DNA of 36,580 nt. Source: Actinomycetes bacterium. Lineage in GTDB: Bacteria; Actinomycetota; Acidimicrobiia; Acidimicrobiales; SZUA-35. Below are positions 1 through 7,192 of this stretch, piece by piece. A model generated the notes under the pieces. The model made no database searches. It saw only the letters and a program-made list of their open reading frames with translations, and was not told where the DNA came from. A program made the position numbers and the translations under genes. Location: positions 1 to 36,580 of the forward strand of contig JAJRQY010000014.1 of NCBI GenBank assembly GCA_024280015.1. The letters are read 5' to 3'. The first letter of the stretch is position 1. Each line of letters starts with the position of its first letter.

Positions 1-1879
1 GAAGCGCCTCGTCTTCAAGCTGGGTCCCCGAAAGGTTCACCATGACTTGAAAGTTCGTGTCGCTTGACCGGAGAAGATCAGAAAGCTGCTCGTTGACTCC
101 TTCGACAACAAGCGAGCCAAGCGCACCCATCAGTCCACTGTGCTCTGCGGCTGTAATCACTTCCATAGCCGACAGACCAACTTCGCCACCAAGTCGCAGG
201 AGAGCTTCGGCACCAACAACAGCACCAGTCGGCATGTCGACGACGGCCTGATAGGCGAAACGAACATCGCGCCGGTCGATTGCTCGACGAAGTTGCCGCT
301 CAACGACCAGCAGTCGCTGAGATCTCGCTCGTAGCTCCTCGTCATGGACCGCGACACGGTTTCGGCCCCGGCCCTTGGCCAGGTAAACGGCTGTCTCTGC
401 CGCACTCAAAAGCTCGTCACCGCTCTGGCCATTCTCGGCCAACGCCACACCGATGCTGGCGGTTAGGGCGAGGTCATGACCCAGATCAGACAGGGTGGCA
501 ACGGCTAGCCGTACCCGGTCAGCCAGCTCTTCGGCGCTACCGCTCCGGCCCGATTCTGAGGCAACAATGACAAACTCGTCAGAGGGCAGTCGGAAGAATA
601 GATCTGTTTCTCGCATTGCCGACCGGATCGTGCCACTGACGACTTCGAGCAGGCGGAGCGCCTCGATGTTTCCGACAAGATCGTGAACAACCTTGAAGCG
701 ATCCAGGTCCACATAGAGAACTGCAACCTTCTGCAATTTGGAGTCTCCAGTACTTGCTGCCGATGCTTCTGACGCCAGCTGGAGGGCGGCGTCGATGACC
801 CCAATGACTTCGACCCGGTCTGTTACCTGGGTGCCACCAGTTGCTCCTTCAATGGCGACCACGGTAACGAAGCTGACCCCAAGCTTGGTCGCGGCCCCGA
901 TCAGTAGCAACTCGACCAGTTCTTCGCTTCCATCGGAGAGGACCATGGCCCGGTTTCGTTGCCAGGATTCATCAATATCGGGAAGAAGGACGTCGTCTTC
1001 GGCCTCGCCATACCAGTGACTATCAAGCAACTCTTGGACGCCGAAGCGAGAGGTCCAGCCCTCACTACTCCAGAGGATCTGGCCGCTTGATCGGTCCACT
1101 ACTGCCATCGATAGACCAACTGCGGAAACCGCAACTGATAGTCCCTCAATCACCATCTCAGCCGTAAGGTCAGGCTGGATCGAAGGATCGAGTCCGTCGG
1201 ACTCCCGATTCATATGGGACTGACTTGCCGCCCCAAGCAGCCGAGAGTCGGCTCTACGATCACCTCTGGCCGGAGTCGCCTCAATCGCATTCCAGTCTGG
1301 CAACGAGTCACTCCCCGGTCCGACCGGGTCCATTCCAGACTCGCTCGTAGCAGCCCTTAGACCGACAGGGTCAATTGCCGTCGGCTCACTTTCTTCTGCT
1401 GGAAGCGTGTTCTCAAACTGGTCAAGGGCTTCCAGATCTACCTCACTGACCCCATCAGGGAACGAGACAAGATTCGCGGCCGGCACCTCATCGTGAATCT
1501 GGGCTTCCGCAACGGGTGTCTGTTCCTCACGAACTGACTCATCTGGTGGTCCCGCCAGCGCCTCGGGAACAGCAAGAACCTCCGGAACAGCAAGAACCTC
1601 AGGAACAGCATTGCCCGTTGCGGCCTCCAGGGTCTCAGTATCTAGGGCCTTCGAACTCAAGGCATCCATCGACGAAGCCAGTGCCTCGAGCTCGGCGGCG
1701 TCCAGGGCCTCTGCTTCCTCACCCTCAGGCACGACCCGATCAGTCGCCCCACGAACTCTCGCATCCCAGCTTCGAACCACAATGGCTCCCTTGTCGTTTC
1801 CGAACTGCACCTGGCAGCCCACCTCAGAAATCTCCAAGAGTTCCCGAACCGGACCATCAATACAGCCACTGCTAGCCAA
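1..1879 (-). CDS. DUF4388 (PATAN)-degenerate GGDEF-EAL protein, 3' end outside window
   Basis: The reading frame is open from the left edge to about 1990, and the protein continues beyond the window. The first ~45 residues resemble the front of a DUF4388/PATAN domain (G-x-I-x-G-P-V-R-E-L-L, then GAIVVRSWDARVRGAT). An acidic low-complexity linker with a triplicated AVPEVL motif follows, then a PAS-like stretch, a GGDEF domain and the start of an EAL domain. The GGDEF signature is degenerate (RLPSDEF instead of RxGGDEF), although the upstream LYVDLDRFK strand is kept, so cyclase activity is unlikely. The EAL part has EALLR and MVNLSGTQL, so phosphodiesterase activity or c-di-GMP binding is possible. 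The start is uncertain. The TTG at 1879 begins just before the DUF4388-like stretch; GTG codons further in have better ribosome sites but would cut it. The gene is divergent from bL37. Confidence 0.8.
   Translation of the reverse strand, partial: MASSGCIDGPVRELLEISEVGCQVQFGNDKGAIVVRSWDARVRGATDRVVPEGEEAEALDAAELEALASSMDALSSKALDTETLEAATGNAVPEVLAVPEVLAVPEALAGPPDESVREEQTPVAEAQIHDEVPAANLVSFPDGVSEVDLEALDQFENTLPAEESEPTAIDPVGLRAATSESGMDPVGPGSDSLPDWNAIEATPARGDRRADSRLLGAASQSHMNRESDGLDPSIQPDLTAEMVIEGLSVAVSAVGLSMAVVDRSSGQILWSSEGWTSRFGVQELLDSHWYGEAEDDVLLPDIDESWQRNRAMVLSDGSEELVELLLIGAATKLGVSFVTVVAIEGATGGTQVTDRVEVIGVIDAALQLASEASAASTGDSKLQKVAVLYVDLDRFKVVHDLVGNIEALRLLEVVSGTIRSAMRETDLFFRLPSDEFVIVASESGRSGSAEELADRVRLAVATLSDLGHDLALTASIGVALAENGQSGDELLSAAETAVYLAKGRGRNRVAVHDEELRARSQRLLVVERQLRRAIDRRDVRFAYQAVVDMPTGAVVGAEALLRLGGEVGLSAMEVITAAEHSGLMGALGSLVVEGVNEQLSDLLRSSDTNFQVMVNLSGTQLEDEAL
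1566..1610. repeat. 18-bp in-frame tandem repeat (about 2.5 copies)
   Basis: The unit GGAACAGCAAGAACCTCC occurs at 1566-1583 and 1584-1601, with a partial third copy to 1610. On the minus strand it encodes the repeated AVPEVL motif in the linker between the DUF4388-like and sensor parts of the protein. The 18-bp period keeps the frame, so copy number could change without breaking the gene. Confidence 0.85.
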
Positions 1880-1992
1880 ACTTGTTCTACCTGTCGGCTC
1901 CTTCAGCCCAGAATCAAGCCCGACTTGCCTAGGAACCTCCCTCAAAAGAAGGAGGGGGAGAACTGCTATTGAGTCGCTAGCCTCACTGGCCT

Positions 1993-2076
1993 ATGTCTAA
2001 GCGCCGCAAGAAGAAACGCCTGGCCGCTCGCCGCAAGAAGGCGAACCACGGTCGGAAGCCAAACGCAGGACGCTAG
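1993..2076 (+). CDS. 27-residue ribosomal protein bL37-like
   Basis: This 27-codon ORF encodes a very basic peptide (MSKRRKKKRL at the start, KKANHGRKPNAGR at the end). The known actinobacterial large-subunit protein bL37, first seen in mycobacterial ribosome structures, is a 24-residue Lys/Arg-rich peptide ending in KANHGKRPNA. The shared K-A-N-H-G-[KR]-[KR]-P-N-A ending and the length make homology very likely; this comparison is from memory. The role would be structural, in the 50S subunit. The nearest strong Shine-Dalgarno (GGAGG at 1951) is about 40 bases upstream, too far to serve this ATG, so initiation may be leaderless or weak. The gene lies between divergent and convergent neighbours and is probably monocistronic. 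It is short enough to be missed by automatic callers. Confidence 0.82.
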   Translation: MSKRRKKKRLAARRKKANHGRKPNAGR

Positions 2077-2103
2077 TTAGTCTTCCAACGACTGGTGTGC
2101 GCC

Positions 2104-2171
2104 GAGTTGTCCAACCAGCGTCGACCAGGCTCAGAGTTGGCAACCCAAGGTTGGCGGGTTCCGAGTTGGCA
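2104..2171. repeat. Short GAGTTGGCA-type repeats between bL37 and the mutase
   Basis: This convergent spacer holds direct copies of GAGTTGGCA (2134-2142, 2163-2171), a GAGTTG copy near 2104, and a small hairpin CAACC-CAA-GGTTG (2141-2153). There is no U-tract. It may help end transcription of the two converging genes, but the evidence is weak. Confidence 0.35.
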
Positions 2172-2203
2172 GAGCCAGCGTTCTCTCCGGCAGTACTGCC
2201 AAG

Positions 2204-3886
2204 TCAAACGTTGAAGTAATCGCTCAGTTCCCGTTGGTAGCGGTCAAGCCGCTGCTTGGCGCGCTCCTGGGCATCAGCCAAAGCATCATCATTTTTGTTG
2301 TCCACTGGCTCGACAATTTCGATATAGGCCTTCAGTTTCGGTTCGGTTCCACTGGGTCGAATGATGACCCTGCTTCCGTCGGCATAGTTCAGCACCACCC
2401 CATCAGCCGCGGGTAGGGTTTCACCAAGCGACAGATCCAGAAACGCTACAAGTTCGGATTCAGCGAGAGTCGATGGTGGATCGGTTTGGGCCTGCTTCAT
2501 GAGTTCTTGGCGCTTGCTCACGCCGTCGGCCCCAGGCAACCGAACAGTGACGGGACCGGTCACGTAGACTCCATGTTCTTGAGCCAGTTGATCCAACCGG
2601 TCCCACACCGTGCTGCCAGCCTTCTTGAGGGTCGCAAGCATCTCGGCGGCAACCAGGGCCGCAGAGATCCCATCCTTGTCACGGACCGCACTGCCAACGC
2701 AGTATCCGAGAGCTTCTTCATAGCCAAGCACAAACCGGAGCTCGGGCCTCTCCACGATTGGACGCGCCACCCACTTGAATCCCGTCAGAGTCGTTGCACT
2801 TTCGATCCCGGCCGAAGCAGCGATCCGGCTAACCAGGCGACTGGACACCAACGAGTTCGAAACGATCCGATCGGCGCCCGAGCCCTGGGTAATCAAGTAG
2901 TCAGCCAGCAGAATCCCGACCTGGTCACCAGACAAAGCGATGTGGCTTGGGCCAGCATCGTCCTGCTGCCGCTTCTTGACTGCGAGGGCCAGCCGGTCAG
3001 CGTCGGGGTCATTGGCAACAACGGCATCGGCATTGTGCTGTTGGGCTAAGGCCAGTGCCAGGTCCAGGGCACCTGCCTCTTCTGGATTCGGAAAGGCAAC
3101 GGTGGGAAAGTCGGGGTCAGGGTCAAATTGTTCTGGAACCAGGATTAGCTCAGGAAAGCCCGCCTGAGCCATTGCTTTCACCATGTGTTCGCCTCCCACC
3201 CCGTGCATAGCGGTGTAGACCAGGGTGACGGATCGGCTGCCTGATACACAGGCGGCTACGGAGGCATCCAGGTGAGCCTGGGCAATCTCTGGCCCGAGCA
3301 CGGTTATTCGCGCGTCATCAGCGGAGGCGAGCACCAGAGGCTCATCCAAACTCGCTTCGATGCTGGCTGCCACTTCTGAATCGGACGGACTCACAAGTTG
3401 GATGCCATCGGCGAGGTACAACTTGTAGCCATTGTCAGCCGGAGGATTATGACTGGCAGTGATCATGATGCCAGCGTCAGCAGTCTGACTCAGCACCGCA
3501 AAGGCCAGTACGGGAGTCGGCAACGGGCCCGGCAAGAGTTCTGCTTGGCCGCCGGCTCCAGCCACGACTCTGGCGACGTCACTGGCAAATTCGGCCGAGT
3601 GGTGGCGAGCGTCATAGCCAATGACAACCTTTGCTCCGGGCTTGAGCCATCTCATGAGGCCTGCGGTCGTTTGGCGAACTACCAGCCGATTCATCTGCCT
3701 GGGACCAGGCCCCATCTGGGCCCGTAAACCAGCGGTGCCAAAGGCAATCCGACCACCGAACATCTGGAGGAGTTGGTCAGAATCGGACTCCAACAAGTCA
3801 GAAACCTCGCTGCGGGTCTGCGGATCCGGGTCAGCGGCCATCCAGTCCCGGGCGGCAAGACGAATTGATTCAGGAATTGTGGTCAC
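2204..3886 (-). CDS. Phosphoglucomutase/phosphomannomutase family protein
   Basis: An alpha-D-phosphohexomutase that interconverts hexose 1- and 6-phosphates in the cytosol. At 560 residues it has the length of the PGM2/PgcA-type 'phospho-sugar mutase' subgroup. Visible motifs are GTAGLR near residue 50, the phosphoserine loop TASHNPP (Ser145), the Mg2+ loop NDPDADR, the sugar-binding GYEEALGY and the phosphate-binding RPSGTEPKLK. All four domains are therefore present with intact catalytic residues. Substrate preference (glucose or mannose) cannot be read from sequence; with galU in the window, a supply of glucose-1-phosphate for UDP-glucose is plausible. The start is GTG at 3886, with no strong ribosome site visible. 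It is divergent from the Qng1 gene, with only 48 bases between them. Confidence 0.93.
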   Translation of the reverse strand: MTTIPESIRLAARDWMAADPDPQTRSEVSDLLESDSDQLLQMFGGRIAFGTAGLRAQMGPGPRQMNRLVVRQTTAGLMRWLKPGAKVVIGYDARHHSAEFASDVARVVAGAGGQAELLPGPLPTPVLAFAVLSQTADAGIMITASHNPPADNGYKLYLADGIQLVSPSDSEVAASIEASLDEPLVLASADDARITVLGPEIAQAHLDASVAACVSGSRSVTLVYTAMHGVGGEHMVKAMAQAGFPELILVPEQFDPDPDFPTVAFPNPEEAGALDLALALAQQHNADAVVANDPDADRLALAVKKRQQDDAGPSHIALSGDQVGILLADYLITQGSGADRIVSNSLVSSRLVSRIAASAGIESATTLTGFKWVARPIVERPELRFVLGYEEALGYCVGSAVRDKDGISAALVAAEMLATLKKAGSTVWDRLDQLAQEHGVYVTGPVTVRLPGADGVSKRQELMKQAQTDPPSTLAESELVAFLDLSLGETLPAADGVVLNYADGSRVIIRPSGTEPKLKAYIEIVEPVDNKNDDALADAQERAKQRLDRYQRELSDYFNV

Positions 3887-3934
3887 ATCGAGAGTATGGC
3901 CTGGCTTTTGAGACCTTGCTCCTAGGGTCTCGGG

Positions 3935-5080
3935 ATGAACCCCGTCCCCTCACTCCCCGCTCTTGTTCGGGAGTCCTGCGCGAAGGTATGTGAGACGGCT
4001 GCCCTTGTTGCCCTCGATCCTGATCGGCTCGCTTCGATTGGAGACAGGCTCAAACTGCCCAGTAAGCAAGACGACTTGGTCGAGGAACACTTCCTGACAC
4101 AACACAACAAGCTTTTCGAGCCAAGAGCAGCAGGCCGCACCGAATTCGAGACACGCGGGTTTGAGATGCGTGAGTCCAGGATGATGGAACGTTCTGCTCT
4201 GCTTGTCTTCGCTCTGGACGCCATAAACTTTGGGTCCGGGTACCACGACATTATCGACAAGCTCCCCGGGCTTTCCGGCGCCCGTTCGATGGAAGCCAAT
4301 CTCCGAGACTTTGAAGCGGGGGCCGGACCCCTCACACCCGCTGTCCTTCGAACATTGTCAGCATCTCGATGCGCCATAGTATTCCGACAAGAATTGCACG
4401 GATCTCGACCGGGGAACACCAAGGCTGAACGCAAGGCCAAGGCTGAGCTCATGGCACTGTTCTCCACGGCATTTGGTGCGCTCGCCACATGGCTTGACAA
4501 CTACGAAGGGCAAGCGCTTCAAGCCATTGAGGCCGCCAACGGCTCGGCAGTCACCTTGGCCACGATGCTGTTGGGGATGCCCTTCTACCGAGACCGAGCG
4601 CACTATGACCGGGCGCAATCTGTCAGCGATCGGGCACTACCTGGCGGCCTTGACCAGCCGTCTCCACAGCACCCAGCGGCGACAAATCTTACAAGCCCGG
4701 CCCCCTCAGCAACCGTCCACTTCTACAAGCGCGCCCAGATCACTCCTGCGGACCTCCAACGGGAGTTGAATCATCCACTCTTTGATGATCTCGACAAGCT
4801 GACCGCCTTCGCCGACAATCTGGTGCCTCATCTTCTCCGCATCGACGGCGCCATCATTCTTGACCAAGAGCTCGAGAATCGAATCAACACAGGCATGCTT
4901 CTGCCTGCTGGCTCACCGGCAGAGATCGAGATACGCGCTGCTGGAATCGAAGCAGTCCGACAACTGGCACAGCTCACGGGAAGAACCGAGATGGAGCTGG
5001 ATCTGCTGCTCTGGACCCAAGGCAGACAACCGAAGTACAAGAACGTCCCGCGCCACCGCTGCCGGACCGTCTTCTACTGA
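3935..5080 (+). CDS. Queuosine-5'-phosphate N-glycosylase (Qng1/DUF2419 family)
   Basis: This 381-residue protein matches the queuosine salvage family (Q_salvage, DUF2419), which releases queuine from queuosine 5'-monophosphate so that the base can be reused. Family hallmarks in the C-terminal half are the VHFYKRAQ strand, the F-x-D-L-D-K-L-T-A-F-A-D-N-x-V-P segment, the EIEIRAAGIEAV helix and the terminal WTQG...VPRHRCRTVFY, which is the usual family end. The N-terminal half (ALDAINFGSGY) also fits. No queuosine biosynthesis gene (queC-queF, tgt) is nearby, so the host may scavenge queuine rather than make it. A low-complexity stretch near residue 240 (Pro/Ser/Thr-rich) is unusual. The stop codon lies inside a 14-bp tandem repeat. 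Confidence 0.87.
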   Translation: MNPVPSLPALVRESCAKVCETAALVALDPDRLASIGDRLKLPSKQDDLVEEHFLTQHNKLFEPRAAGRTEFETRGFEMRESRMMERSALLVFALDAINFGSGYHDIIDKLPGLSGARSMEANLRDFEAGAGPLTPAVLRTLSASRCAIVFRQELHGSRPGNTKAERKAKAELMALFSTAFGALATWLDNYEGQALQAIEAANGSAVTLATMLLGMPFYRDRAHYDRAQSVSDRALPGGLDQPSPQHPAATNLTSPAPSATVHFYKRAQITPADLQRELNHPLFDDLDKLTAFADNLVPHLLRIDGAIILDQELENRINTGMLLPAGSPAEIEIRAAGIEAVRQLAQLTGRTEMELDLLLWTQGRQPKYKNVPRHRCRTVFY

Positions 5081-5109
5081 CCGTCTACTACTGACCGTCT
5101 ACTACTGAC
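5065..5109. repeat. 14-bp tandem repeat across the Qng1 stop codon
   Basis: Three head-to-tail copies of GACCGTCT[T/A]CTACT lie at 5065-5078, 5079-5092 and 5093-5106, followed by GAC. The last two are identical. The gene's TGA (5078-5080) sits at the junction of the first two copies. Because 14 is not a multiple of 3, copies upstream of the stop would shift frame, while extra copies downstream are silent. Confidence 0.85.
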
Positions 5110-5120
5110 GGCTCACCGTC

Positions 5121-5759
5121 GTGGTCAGCCACACTGTCCTGACGCTCGATAAGGTCTTGGTTGTGTTGGATCATGTCTTTACTGACGCAATCGGAGCGCT
5201 CCGGGATGCCCTGGAAGAAGCCATGTTGGAGCGCCAAGCTCTGGAAGAACGTTTCCAAACCGACGTCTTACTGGGCGACCTAACCTGGGAGACCAGTTAT
5301 GGATTGCCCGGTGAAGGCTCGCCGCCGCGGGTGCAGGTCGATCTCACCCTGGAATGGCCAACCTGGGCTCAGACCGCCTACCGCACCTGGTTCCTCGAGG
5401 AAACCTTTACCGAGTCACCCCATATCGAGATCGGTGTCGTCTTTCGGGTGCAGCGTCTTGCCTCTCCGCCCGAGCCGACAATCATCGTCGATGCGTTCCC
5501 TCGGAGTGCCCTCACGATTGGCACTGTCACCCTCGATCGGGCTGCACCGACCATGGAGACCAGGTACGACGACCACCTCAAGGTGCTTGACCACGCCGTC
5601 GAAGTCGGCTTCCAGACTTCTTACCCGTTGTCAGAAGCGATCCTGGAAGACGGGTCTGTCCTCGATCAGCAATTTGCCGATCTTGGTAGCTGGATCTTGT
5701 CTGCACTCGTCCGATTGGGAGACGTTCCTCTGGGGTTCTTGCCAGGTAGGACGCCGTAG
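5121..5759 (+). CDS. Hypothetical protein, 212 residues
   Basis: I do not recognise this protein. The first 50 residues form an acidic amphipathic helix with coiled-coil character (RDALEEAMLERQALEERF). A mixed alpha/beta part with several tryptophans follows (LTWETSYGLPG, LTLEWPTWAQTAYRTWF). There is no signal peptide, membrane segment or cysteine cluster. It starts at GTG 5121, 40 bases after the Qng1 stop and just past the 14-bp repeat, with no clear ribosome site. It probably shares a transcript with Qng1, and the 30-bp palindrome downstream may end that transcript. Codon use looks like that of its neighbours, which supports a real gene. Confidence 0.65.
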   Translation: MVSHTVLTLDKVLVVLDHVFTDAIGALRDALEEAMLERQALEERFQTDVLLGDLTWETSYGLPGEGSPPRVQVDLTLEWPTWAQTAYRTWFLEETFTESPHIEIGVVFRVQRLASPPEPTIIVDAFPRSALTIGTVTLDRAAPTMETRYDDHLKVLDHAVEVGFQTSYPLSEAILEDGSVLDQQFADLGSWILSALVRLGDVPLGFLPGRTP

Positions 5760-5812
5760 TCCTTGTGCACAATCACCTAGCGGGACGACTTCACTGACTT
5801 TGACGAGAACGT

Positions 5813-5842
5813 TACACTCTGCCCCCATGGGGGCAGAGTGTA
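5813..5842. other. Perfect 30-bp palindrome
   Basis: TACACTCTGCCCCCA and its exact reverse complement meet with no spacer around the central CATG at 5826-5829. As RNA it would fold into a very stable hairpin, but there is no U-tract on either side, so it is not a standard rho-independent terminator. It could stop transcription from the hypothetical gene, cap an mRNA, or act as a dimer-binding operator for the EAL gene starting 50 bases downstream. Confidence 0.85.
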
Positions 5843-5891
5843 CCAAAGCCGTGAGAACCGGGTCATTGGCGGGATTGATGGACGTTCGACG

Positions 5892-6914
5892 ATGAGTCTT
5901 ACCGAGCGCCACGTTCGCCGACCTCCTTTACCAACAGATCAGCCGACCCTCGTCATGCTCGGGTCTGACAATCCAAAGCTATTGCACACACTGGATCGGC
6001 TGCTCCACGAAGCCGCAAGCCGGCTCGATTTACGATCGAACGCGTTGTGGACCGAGGTGCGTAGCGGACATGCCTTCCTGCAAACCGTCATCGAAACGAT
6101 GGAAGGCGACCTCGATCAGGTTCGCTTTGCTTTCGCCGCTCCTCACGCCACCGTGCAAGAGCTGCTTCGCCATGCCCTGCTCGCTTCAAGTCTGGACCGT
6201 CTCTCCCTCCATCTGGATCTGAGTCCAGCCAAGGCCCCGCACTACCAGGTGCGATACCAGCCAATCGTTTCGCTGAGTGATCGCTCAATCATCGGTTTTG
6301 AGAGCCTTATTCGGGCCAAAAGCGGAACCGACGCGATTACCGCTGACGACCTGATCAACCGAGCAGTAGCAGGTGGCTGGATCGCCGAACTCGACAGTCT
6401 TGGGCGTTCCCTGGCAATCGAAGGGATCGGCCCCTGGCTCGGTGAGGGATTGCTGTTCCTGAATGTGATGGCGCCGGATGGATCATTCGATGAAAAAGCT
6501 GTACTCGGGACAATCATGCAGGCCAAGGAAGCTGGACTGGCACCAGATCAGCTGGTCTTAGAGGCCGTTGAGCGAAACCGCTATTTGTCTCTGAATGAAG
6601 CTAGTGCGCAGGTCGAAGGCTTCCGTCAGCAGGGTGTGCGAATCGCCGTTGATGATGTCGGCGACGGCTACTCGAGCCTCCGAAAGGTGGTTTCGTTCAA
6701 ACCGGACATCGTGAAGATTGCCGGCAGCCTGGCCAAAGATTTGGACAAGCCCGAGGGGAAGGCCGTCGTTCGCGCCATTGTTGAGCTAGCTCATGAAACT
6801 GGCGCTTGGGTGGTGGCAGAGAACATAGAAACCGCGGCCCAAGCACAACAAGCCCGGGACCTTTCGGTGGACTGGGGTCAAGGCCACTTCTTTGGCGCTC
6901 CCGGCTTGCCCTGA
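5892..6914 (+). CDS. Stand-alone EAL-domain protein (putative c-di-GMP phosphodiesterase)
   Basis: A 340-residue cytosolic protein. The first ~115 residues are a helical region I do not recognise. The rest is an EAL domain, which hydrolyses cyclic di-GMP to pGpG. The metal and catalytic signatures look complete: ESLIR (first Glu about residue 137), FLNVMAP, VLEAVE, AVDDVGDGYSSL, PDIVKI, AENIET and the closing GQGHFFGAP. On sequence alone it is the best candidate in the window for an active c-di-GMP enzyme. The frame stays open to a GTG at 5838, but that codon lies inside the 30-bp palindrome, so I chose ATG 5892. No strong ribosome site is visible. A stem-loop terminator follows at 6953-6986. 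Confidence 0.88.
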   Translation: MSLTERHVRRPPLPTDQPTLVMLGSDNPKLLHTLDRLLHEAASRLDLRSNALWTEVRSGHAFLQTVIETMEGDLDQVRFAFAAPHATVQELLRHALLASSLDRLSLHLDLSPAKAPHYQVRYQPIVSLSDRSIIGFESLIRAKSGTDAITADDLINRAVAGGWIAELDSLGRSLAIEGIGPWLGEGLLFLNVMAPDGSFDEKAVLGTIMQAKEAGLAPDQLVLEAVERNRYLSLNEASAQVEGFRQQGVRIAVDDVGDGYSSLRKVVSFKPDIVKIAGSLAKDLDKPEGKAVVRAIVELAHETGAWVVAENIETAAQAQQARDLSVDWGQGHFFGAPGLP

Positions 6915-6952
6915 GTTCTCAAAGTAGCCCGAAACCAGCACAGCTAAGAGTG

Positions 6953-6986
6953 GCTGGCGGAGAAGGGGCGACTCTTCCCCGCCAGC
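6953..6986. terminator. Stem-loop between the EAL and adenosine kinase genes
   Basis: Two 13-base arms (6953-6965 and 6974-6986) pair at 12 of 13 positions around the loop GGGCGACT, and a short T-rich stretch follows (CTAGTTTCTAG). The adjoining genes converge here, so it could serve both. Confidence 0.65.
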
Positions 6987-7051
6987 ACCACTAGTTTCTA
7001 GCGGGCATTTGGCCAGTCTCCACGCCAACAGCGCAAGCTCAATCAAAAATG

Positions 7052-7083
7052 ATTGTTCACCTGATGAACAATATTTGAACAAT
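7052..7083. promoter_or_regulatory. ATTGTTCA inverted and direct repeats in an AT-rich spacer
   Basis: ATTGTTCA (7052-7059) and TGAACAAT (7065-7072) are perfect inverted repeats 5 bases apart, and a third half-site TTGAACAAT lies at 7075-7083. Looser versions (CAATTGTTAATA, AAATTGTTGAAG) follow to about 7147. The stretch is much more AT-rich than its surroundings. The arrangement resembles a multi-site operator, yet both flanking genes end here, so the regulated promoter is unknown. Confidence 0.4.
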
Positions 7084-7192
7084 CCCTGAATTCAGCGGGC
7101 TATGACCCCTCAAACAATTGTTAATATCCATCTCAAAATTGTTGAAGACGAGATACTTTCGGGCACCTTAAGCAGCGTCTTATCACTGCGAA

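Noticed and set aside
1516-1875. Plus-strand ORF of 119 codons rich in Pro/Glu/Gln
   Set aside because: It is the antisense reading of the repeat linker in the DUF4388-GGDEF-EAL gene, whose frame carries recognisable domains.
2486-3049. 187-codon plus-strand ORF inside the phosphohexomutase gene
   Set aside because: Antisense shadow of a well-conserved enzyme with all motifs intact.
5065-5109. Start of a CRISPR array
   Set aside because: The 14-bp units are head to tail with no spacers, and no cas genes are present.
5838-5891. Earlier GTG start for the EAL protein
   Set aside because: The GTG lies inside the 30-bp palindrome and adds 18 residues with no domain.
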